Positions 58,912 through 64,000 of a DNA stretch of 64,000 bases are shown here, piece after piece (the first letter of the stretch is position 1; each line of letters begins with the position of its first letter). The notes beneath the pieces are model-generated. The model saw nothing but the letters and a program-made list of their open reading frames with translations, was not told where the DNA came from and ran no database searches. The translations under genes and the position numbers were made by a program. Origin of the DNA: Methylobacterium organophilum (GTDB taxonomy: Bacteria; Pseudomonadota; Alphaproteobacteria; Rhizobiales; Beijerinckiaceae); the NCBI RefSeq assembly GCF_022179465.1, contig NZ_BPQV01000009.1, positions 186,001-250,000 of the forward strand, in the 5' to 3' direction.

Positions 58912-59577
58912 TCAGACGAAGTCCGCCAGCGCGTCTGGAAAGCTGCCGCCGCGCTTCAGCACCGCGACGGGGGCGGAGACCCGGCGGGCGATCGCGTCGG
59001 CGACCGTCTCGGGCGGGGTCGGCGCGCCCTCGCTCTCACTTACGATCACGGCCATCATCGCAATCCCGTGGAAGCGGAGCGTCTCGGCCGCGGTGAGCGC
59101 ATGGCTGATCGCGCCGAGATAGGAGCCGGAGACGAGGAGCACCGGCAGGCCCAGCGCCTTCGCCCAGTCGAGCCCGGTGGCCTCGGGGGCGATTGGGCTC
59201 ATCAGCCCACCCACTCCCTCGATGACGAGGTCGCCGCCCGATGTCGCGATCCGGTCGCGGCACCAAGCGACCAGGTCGCGCCAGTCGAGGGAGCGCCCTT
59301 CCCGCGCGGCGGCGAGATCCGGCGCCAGGGGTGCACGGAAGCGCCAGGGCGAGCAGGCATCCACAGCTTCCGGCGTCACCGCCTGGCCGAGGGCGGCCAG
59401 CAGCCGGGCGGTGTCGCTCTCGGCGAAGGCGGGATCATCAAGCGGCGGCACGCCGCTCGCCAGGGGCTTGAGGGCGGTCACCGCTCGCCTCCGCGCCCGC
59501 AGGAAGCGGACCAGGGCGGCAGTGACGTAGGTCTTGCCGATCTCGGTGCCAGCGCCCGCGACGAAGAGGGCGCTCAT
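58912..59577 (-). CDS. bioD: Dethiobiotin synthase
   Basis: A 221-residue ATP-dependent enzyme forming the ureido ring of dethiobiotin in biotin synthesis. The P-loop is FVAGAGTEIGKTYVTAAL at the N-terminus, followed by LKPLASGVPP, the active-site LVIEGVGGLMSPIAP, and VLLVSGSYLGAISHAL. Slightly short for the family but complete. The other bio genes are not in the window. The fpr stop region is 7 bp away on the same strand, so the two are probably co-transcribed. Confidence 0.92.
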   Translation of the reverse strand: MSALFVAGAGTEIGKTYVTAALVRFLRARRRAVTALKPLASGVPPLDDPAFAESDTARLLAALGQAVTPEAVDACSPWRFRAPLAPDLAAAREGRSLDWRDLVAWCRDRIATSGGDLVIEGVGGLMSPIAPEATGLDWAKALGLPVLLVSGSYLGAISHALTAAETLRFHGIAMMAVIVSESEGAPTPPETVADAIARRVSAPVAVLKRGGSFPDALADFV

Positions 59578-59584
59578 CGCGACT

Positions 59585-60358
59585 TCACTTTTCCACGAAG
59601 GCCTTTTCGATGACGAAATGGCCAGCCTCGCCGTGATTGCCCTCTTCGTAGCCGCCGGTCACCAGCAGCTCGCGAGTGTCCTTGATCATCTCGGGCGAGC
59701 CGCAGAGCATGAAGCGGTCGTTCTCGATCGACATGTTGGGCAGGCCGATATCCTCGAACAGCTTGCCCGACAGCATCAGGTCGGTGATCCGGCCCCGGTT
59801 GCGGAACGGCTCGCGCGTCACCGTCGGGTAATAGAGCAGCTGGCTCGAGATCACCTCGCCCAGGAACTCGTGGTTGGGCAGGGTCTGGGTGATCGTCTCG
59901 CCATAGGCGAGCTCCTGCACGTGCCGGCAGCCATGCACCAGCACCACCTTCTCGAAGCGCTCGTAGGTTTCCGGATCCTTGATGATCGACATGAACGGCG
60001 CCAGCCCCGTGCCGGTGCCGAGCAGGTAGAGGTTCTTACCCGGAAGCAGGTTGTCGAGCACCAGCGTGCCGGTCGGCTTCTTGCCGATCATGATCGGATC
60101 GCCGACCTTCAGATGCTGCAGCTTGCTCGTCAGCGGACCATTGGGCACCTTGATCGAGAAGAATTCCAACTCCTCCTCGTAATTGGCCGAGACCACCGAA
60201 TAGGCCCGCAGAAGCGGACGCCCCTCCACCTCGATCCCGATCATCGTGAACTCCCCGTTGCGGAAACGGAACGAGGGGTCGCGCGTCGTGCGGAAGGAGA
60301 ACAGCGTGTCGGTCCAGTGATGCACCGACAGAACCCGCTCCTCGTTGTACTTGCTCAT
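59585..60358 (-). CDS. fpr: Ferredoxin--NADP reductase
   Basis: A 257-residue bacterial subclass I FNR, exchanging electrons between NADPH and ferredoxin or flavodoxin. FAD is bound by PLLRAYSVVSANYEEELEF, and NADP by LYLLGTGTGLAPFMSI and MLCGSPEMIKDT; the C-terminus HFVIEKAFVEK is the type seen in Rhodobacter and Azotobacter FNR. It is divergent from the Dyp peroxidase gene, with a 290-bp AT-richer region between. Confidence 0.95.
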   Translation of the reverse strand: MSKYNEERVLSVHHWTDTLFSFRTTRDPSFRFRNGEFTMIGIEVEGRPLLRAYSVVSANYEEELEFFSIKVPNGPLTSKLQHLKVGDPIMIGKKPTGTLVLDNLLPGKNLYLLGTGTGLAPFMSIIKDPETYERFEKVVLVHGCRHVQELAYGETITQTLPNHEFLGEVISSQLLYYPTVTREPFRNRGRITDLMLSGKLFEDIGLPNMSIENDRFMLCGSPEMIKDTRELLVTGGYEEGNHGEAGHFVIEKAFVEK

Positions 60359-60648
60359 CGTTCTAAAGAGCCCGGTTTACGGAAATGTTCAGGGTGCTCA
60401 TCTCGCAAGTGCGGGAGCCCCGTCAAGCCAGCGACACCGCGCAGCCGGTCTGATGACAATGCATCGTTCCCCAACGGCAACGGTGCATCGAACGGGCGCC
60501 GCGGCCCCGCCGGGGCGCGGATTCAATCCTCGCTGCCGGCTGCTTGATTTCCTGAAATAATTCTATTTATAGTTTCATTTCAAAATCGCGATTCGTTCAG
60601 TAGTCAGGCGCCTGTCTTTCCCAATCGAAATCGGTCTGGGGGGCTGCA
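60359..60648. promoter_or_regulatory. Divergent control region, fpr and Dyp peroxidase
   Basis: A 290-bp gap. Its right part (60540-60610) is AT-rich relative to the window. It contains TGAAATAATTCTA (60553-60565), which matches 11 of 13 positions of the palindrome upstream of the TonB receptor and resembles an Irr-type iron box with a degenerate left arm. No gene was found in it. Confidence 0.4.
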
Positions 60649-62115
60649 ATGGCAATCGATTTGACGAAGCCGCTTTCATGGAAGAAAGCGAACGATCAAG
60701 AATTAGCGGCTCTCCAGAGCCTGCAGGGAAACATCTTGAAGGGACACGGCCGGAAATTCACCGGCAATATATTTTTCAAGCTTGATCCCAATCAATCTCT
60801 CGAAGCGCGGCGAATGCTTCGCGACCTCGCCAATTTCCATATCGTCAGCGCCTATCGGCAGTTGATCGACGCAGAGGCTTTCAAGAAAGCCGGCAAGAAG
60901 CACGATGGAGGCCGCGGCGGCGGCCCCTTCGTCCATGTGGCGCTGTCGGCGCAGGGCTACGAGGCGATCGGTAAGGGTGGAGTTCGCCCGTCCGACCCCG
61001 AATTCCTGCGTGGCATGGGCGATGACGGGAGCATCGACGAGCTCAAGGACCCGCCCCTTGCGCAATGGGAGCCGGAATTCCGCACCCGCAGCCACGGCCT
61101 GGCAATCGTCGGACACGAGACCGCGAGCGAGACGGCGCTGCTGATCGGACAGATCCGGGACCTGATCGAGGAGGCCGGCGGCACCGTGTTCGTCCAGCAC
61201 GGCGCTGCCCTCTTCAACGCGGCCAACGAGGGCATCGAGCATTTCGGCTACGTCGATGGGCGCAGCCAGCCTCTGCTGCTGGTGGAGGACATCGCCGGGG
61301 AGCGGGAAACGGCCGGGACGAACCGCTGGGACCCCGCCTTCCCCATCGGGATCGCCCTGGTTCCCGATCCCGGCGTGCCGGGCGACGACACCGCCTTCGG
61401 CAGCTATCTCGTCTTCCGCAAGCTCGAGCAGCATGTCCGCGACTTCAAGACCCGCGAGCAGGTCATCGCCGACACGCTGAAGTTCAAGGGGGCGGACCAG
61501 CGCGAGCTGGCCGGCGCCCTCATCGTCGGGCGCTTCGAGGACGGCACACCGGTGACCCTGTCGAAGGAGGCCCGCGGCGCGAAGCCGCCCAACGATTTCG
61601 ATTATACCGGAGATGACGGGGTCCGCTGTCCCTTCCACGCCCATATCCGCAAGACCAACCCACGCGGCGCCGCCGGGGACGAACAGGCAGAACGCACGCA
61701 TCTGATGCCACGGCGGGGCATTCCCTACGAGGATGCGCAGCGGGAGGTGCATCCCTCCGAGTTGCCGGAGGCGGACAGCCTGCGGGAGTTCCGCGAGAAG
61801 GTGGCCGACAAGCTGCCGAAGAAGGGCGTCGGGCTGCTGTTCATGGCCTACAACGCGGAGATCGGCCGGCAATTCAAGTTCACGCAAGCGGCCTGGGCGA
61901 ACAACCCCGGCTTCCCTCCGGGCCCGCCCCAACCGCACGGGATCGATCCGGTGATCGGCCAGGGGCCCCTCACGCCCGGGCAGCAGAAGCTCCCGAAGGT
62001 CTGGGACGACCCGGGCGCCGGCGTGGTCGGCAACGTCGATTTCGGCGGGTTCGTCCACATGAAGGGCGGCGAATACTTCTTCTCGCCGAGCCTGACCTTC
62101 TTGCGCAATCTCTGA
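60649..62115 (+). CDS. Dyp-type heme peroxidase
   Basis: A 488-residue dye-decolorizing peroxidase. The distal motif GFGYVDGRSQP-like (FGYVDGRSQPLLL, near residue 200) carries the catalytic aspartate, and the proximal heme histidine is in CPFHAHIRKTNPRG near residue 327, followed by the MPRRGIPY motif. Length and motifs fit the longer C/D-like group (similar to fungal enzymes) more than the short bacterial A/B forms. There is no Tat or Sec signal, so it is probably cytoplasmic; no encapsulin gene is nearby. ATG 60649 follows a GGGGGG ribosome-binding stretch. Confidence 0.93.
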   Translation: MAIDLTKPLSWKKANDQELAALQSLQGNILKGHGRKFTGNIFFKLDPNQSLEARRMLRDLANFHIVSAYRQLIDAEAFKKAGKKHDGGRGGGPFVHVALSAQGYEAIGKGGVRPSDPEFLRGMGDDGSIDELKDPPLAQWEPEFRTRSHGLAIVGHETASETALLIGQIRDLIEEAGGTVFVQHGAALFNAANEGIEHFGYVDGRSQPLLLVEDIAGERETAGTNRWDPAFPIGIALVPDPGVPGDDTAFGSYLVFRKLEQHVRDFKTREQVIADTLKFKGADQRELAGALIVGRFEDGTPVTLSKEARGAKPPNDFDYTGDDGVRCPFHAHIRKTNPRGAAGDEQAERTHLMPRRGIPYEDAQREVHPSELPEADSLREFREKVADKLPKKGVGLLFMAYNAEIGRQFKFTQAAWANNPGFPPGPPQPHGIDPVIGQGPLTPGQQKLPKVWDDPGAGVVGNVDFGGFVHMKGGEYFFSPSLTFLRNL

Positions 62116-62150
62116 CGGCAAGGCCGGCCCCCGAAGCCGGCCTACCGGCC

Positions 62151-63083
62151 TCACAGCGGTTTCAGCCCCGCCTCGATCTCGGCGCGCCGCCCCTCTAGGA
62201 AGGGCGGCAGGGCGAGGCGCTCACCCAGGCTCTCCAGGGGTTCGTCGGCGGTGAAGCCGGGGCCGTCGGTGGCGATCTCGAACAGGATGCCGTTCGGCTC
62301 GCGGAAATAGAGGCTGCGGAAGTAGTAGCGGTCGACCGGGCCGCTCGACGGCACCCGATGGGCGCGCAGGTGCTCGGCCCAGGCATCGTAATCCGCGTCC
62401 GGGATGCGGAAGGCGAGATGGTGCACGCCGCCGGCGCCCTGGCCGGCGGGGGCGCCGCGATCCTCAAGCAGATGCAGCTCCGCGCTCGCGCCGCCCGGCC
62501 CCATGGCAAAGACCCGGACCTCGCCCTCCGGCAGCTCATAGGTTCGCTCGAAGCGCATGCCCATCAGCTCAGTGAGCACGATCTCCGTCCGATCCGACCG
62601 CGGCACGGTGAGGCGAATCGGGCCGAGCCCCCGGATCTGTCGCTCCACCGGCACCGGGCTCTCCGCCCAGGAATGGGCCTCCCCCGCCCCGCCGTCGTCG
62701 ACGAGGCTGAAGCGCTGGCCCTCCGGATCCTCGAAATCGAGGGTCTGGCGCCCGTCGCGCGCGATCACGGGGTGATGGCTCACCCCCTGCCGGGCGAGAT
62801 GCTCGCGCCACCAGTCAAGGCTGCCCTCCCCCGCCACGCGCAGGCCCGTGCGGCTGATGCTCGACGTGCCCCGGCGCTCTCGAGGAGCCGGCCAGTCAAA
62901 GAAGGTCAGGTCGCTGCCCGGCGAGGCGAGCCCGTCGGCATAGAACAGATGATAGGCCGAAACGTCGTCCTGGTTCACCGTCTTCTTGACGAGCCGGAGC
63001 CCCAGCACCCGCGTGTAGAAGGCGAAGTTGTCGGCGGCCTGAGCCGTGATCGCGGTGAGATGGTGGATGCCGGTGAGCTGCAT
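62151..63083 (-). CDS. Ring-cleaving dioxygenase, VOC family (MhqO/MhqA-like)
   Basis: A 310-residue protein of two vicinal-oxygen-chelate modules. The first begins [40 protein letters not shown] and continues with [20 protein letters not shown]. The second contains the metal histidine in [16 protein letters not shown] and the glutamate in [14 protein letters not shown]. Homologues cleave hydroquinones or catechols and are induced by quinone stress; the actual substrate here is unknown. It converges on the Dyp peroxidase. Confidence 0.9.
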   Translation of the reverse strand: MQLTGIHHLTAITAQAADNFAFYTRVLGLRLVKKTVNQDDVSAYHLFYADGLASPGSDLTFFDWPAPRERRGTSSISRTGLRVAGEGSLDWWREHLARQGVSHHPVIARDGRQTLDFEDPEGQRFSLVDDGGAGEAHSWAESPVPVERQIRGLGPIRLTVPRSDRTEIVLTELMGMRFERTYELPEGEVRVFAMGPGGASAELHLLEDRGAPAGQGAGGVHHLAFRIPDADYDAWAEHLRAHRVPSSGPVDRYYFRSLYFREPNGILFEIATDGPGFTADEPLESLGERLALPPFLEGRRAEIEAGLKPL

Positions 63084-63198
63084 CGGGCGCCTCGATAGGA
63101 ACGGATCGCGCCCGGAAGATGGGGAGGCGCGGCGCGAAGCCCAAATGCGAATCCCGCGCCGCCCCGCGGCGGGGGACGGCGCTTGAAGGCCGTGAGGC

Positions 63199-64000
63199 TC
63201 AGGCGGCTAGGCCGCGCTTCCTCAGGAGCGGATCGATGCTCGGCAGGCGACCGCGGAAGGCGGTGTAGGCGTCCCGCGGATCGCGCAGGTTGCCGGCGCC
63301 ATAGACGAAGTGGCGCAGGCGCGCCGCGGTCTCGGGATCGAAGATGTCGCCGGCCTCGCGGAAGGCGTCAAAGGCATCCGCGTCCAGCACCTCCGACCAG
63401 AGATAGCTGTAGTAGCCGGCAGCATAGCCGTCCCCGGAGAAGATATGCGCGAAATGCGGGCTGCGGTGCCGCATGGCGATCTCCGCTGGCATGGCGATGC
63501 GCTTGAGCGCATCCGCCTCGAAGGCAAGCACGTCGAGTCCCTCCTCTCCAGCCGAGGAGAGATGCAAAGTCATGTCGACGATGGCAGAAGCGGTGTATTC
63601 CACCGTAGCAAAGCCCTGGTTGAAAGTCCGCGCGGCGAGCAGGCGCTTCAGCAGGTCCTCCGGCATGGGCTCACCCGTGCGGTGATGGCGGGCATGGGCC
63701 CGCAGCACCTCCGGCTGCTCCAGCCAATGCTCGTAGAGCTGTGAGGGCAGCTCTACGAAATCGCCGGAAACGGCCGTGCCGGCCAACAGCGGATAGGTCA
63801 CATCCGAGAGAAGCCCGTGCAGGGCGTGGCCAAATTCGTGGAAGAGCGTGCGGGCGTCGTCGAAGGAGAGCAGGGTCGCCTCGCCCTGCGGTGCGCGGGC
63901 GAAGTTCATCACGTTGACGATAATCGGCTTGATCTCGTCGGAAAGCCGCTCCTGCGTCCGGAAGGCGCTCATCCAGGCACCGCTACGCTTCGAGGGCCGC
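63199..64000 (-). CDS. M3 family oligopeptidase (Dcp-like), C-terminal part
   Basis: The end of a zinc oligopeptidase; the 5' part is beyond the window. The zinc site [11 protein letters not shown] is present, with [13 protein letters not shown] just before and [21 protein letters not shown] after it; the C-terminal helices include [17 protein letters not shown] and [20 protein letters not shown]. These features match peptidyl-dipeptidase Dcp/oligopeptidase A. About 267 codons are visible out of an expected 680-700. Confidence 0.9.
   Translation of the reverse strand, partial: RPSKRSGAWMSAFRTQERLSDEIKPIIVNVMNFARAPQGEATLLSFDDARTLFHEFGHALHGLLSDVTYPLLAGTAVSGDFVELPSQLYEHWLEQPEVLRAHARHHRTGEPMPEDLLKRLLAARTFNQGFATVEYTASAIVDMTLHLSSAGEEGLDVLAFEADALKRIAMPAEIAMRHRSPHFAHIFSGDGYAAGYYSYLWSEVLDADAFDAFREAGDIFDPETAARLRHFVYGAGNLRDPRDAYTAFRGRLPSIDPLLRKRGLAA

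Overview
The window is high-GC DNA with tightly packed genes and almost no mobile DNA. The gene set is typical of an alphaproteobacterium of the order Hyphomicrobiales: DivK and PleD side by side, a DUF3572 gene divergent from divK, a membrane-anchored CycM-type cytochrome c, a PmtA-like phospholipid methyltransferase, an atpHAGDC operon without the Fo genes, and a probable Irr-type iron box. The family Methylobacteriaceae (Methylobacterium or Methylorubrum) is the best guess. That is an inference from gene content and style, not a sequence match.

Layout. 1-4.1 kb: the end of an Orn/Lys/Arg decarboxylase, a GNAT acetyltransferase, a YebC regulator and an SDR oxidoreductase. 4.1-8.6 kb: a minus-strand surface-polysaccharide module (OpgC acyltransferase, SGNH hydrolase, Wzx-like flippase, CelD-like acetyltransferase). 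8.9-18.2 kb: mnmA, a PmtA-like methyltransferase, a VTT membrane protein, a sensor kinase, YceI, ruvA, DUF3572, divK-pleD, a small charged protein and a PAP2 phosphatase, followed by tRNA-Leu(UAA). 18.5-21.7 kb: an FAD monooxygenase with a zinc-finger partner, map and radC. 21.8-28.8 kb: the most unusual locus, an Anbu proteasome-homologue cluster (ATP-grasp, alpha-E, transglutaminase, Anbu) with a TonB-dependent siderophore receptor inserted before anbu and an Irr-like palindrome upstream of the receptor.

28.9-40.6 kb: a large two-domain glycosyltransferase with N-terminal repeats, a sulfite-oxidase-like/ferredoxin-reductase pair, dapB, gpmA, alkB, an unknown exported protein, OsmC, and an ssuABC-like importer with a small Cys-rich exported protein on the opposite strand. 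40.8-47.2 kb: glnD, grpE, pheA, kdsB and a CycM-like cytochrome. 47.4-52.4 kb: a yej-type peptide importer with two substrate-binding proteins and one permease; yejE and yejF are missing, and a short reading frame after yejB looks like a yejE remnant. 53.2-58.6 kb: the F1 ATP synthase operon with an extra small membrane-protein gene between atpD and atpC and a repeat element between atpA and atpG. 58.9-64 kb: bioD, ferredoxin-NADP reductase, a Dyp-type peroxidase, a ring-cleaving dioxygenase and the end of an M3 oligopeptidase.

No CRISPR array, prophage, insertion sequence or rRNA was seen. The best candidates for under-described biology are the Anbu cluster with its iron-linked insertion, the extra gene inside the atp operon, and the polysaccharide-modification module.
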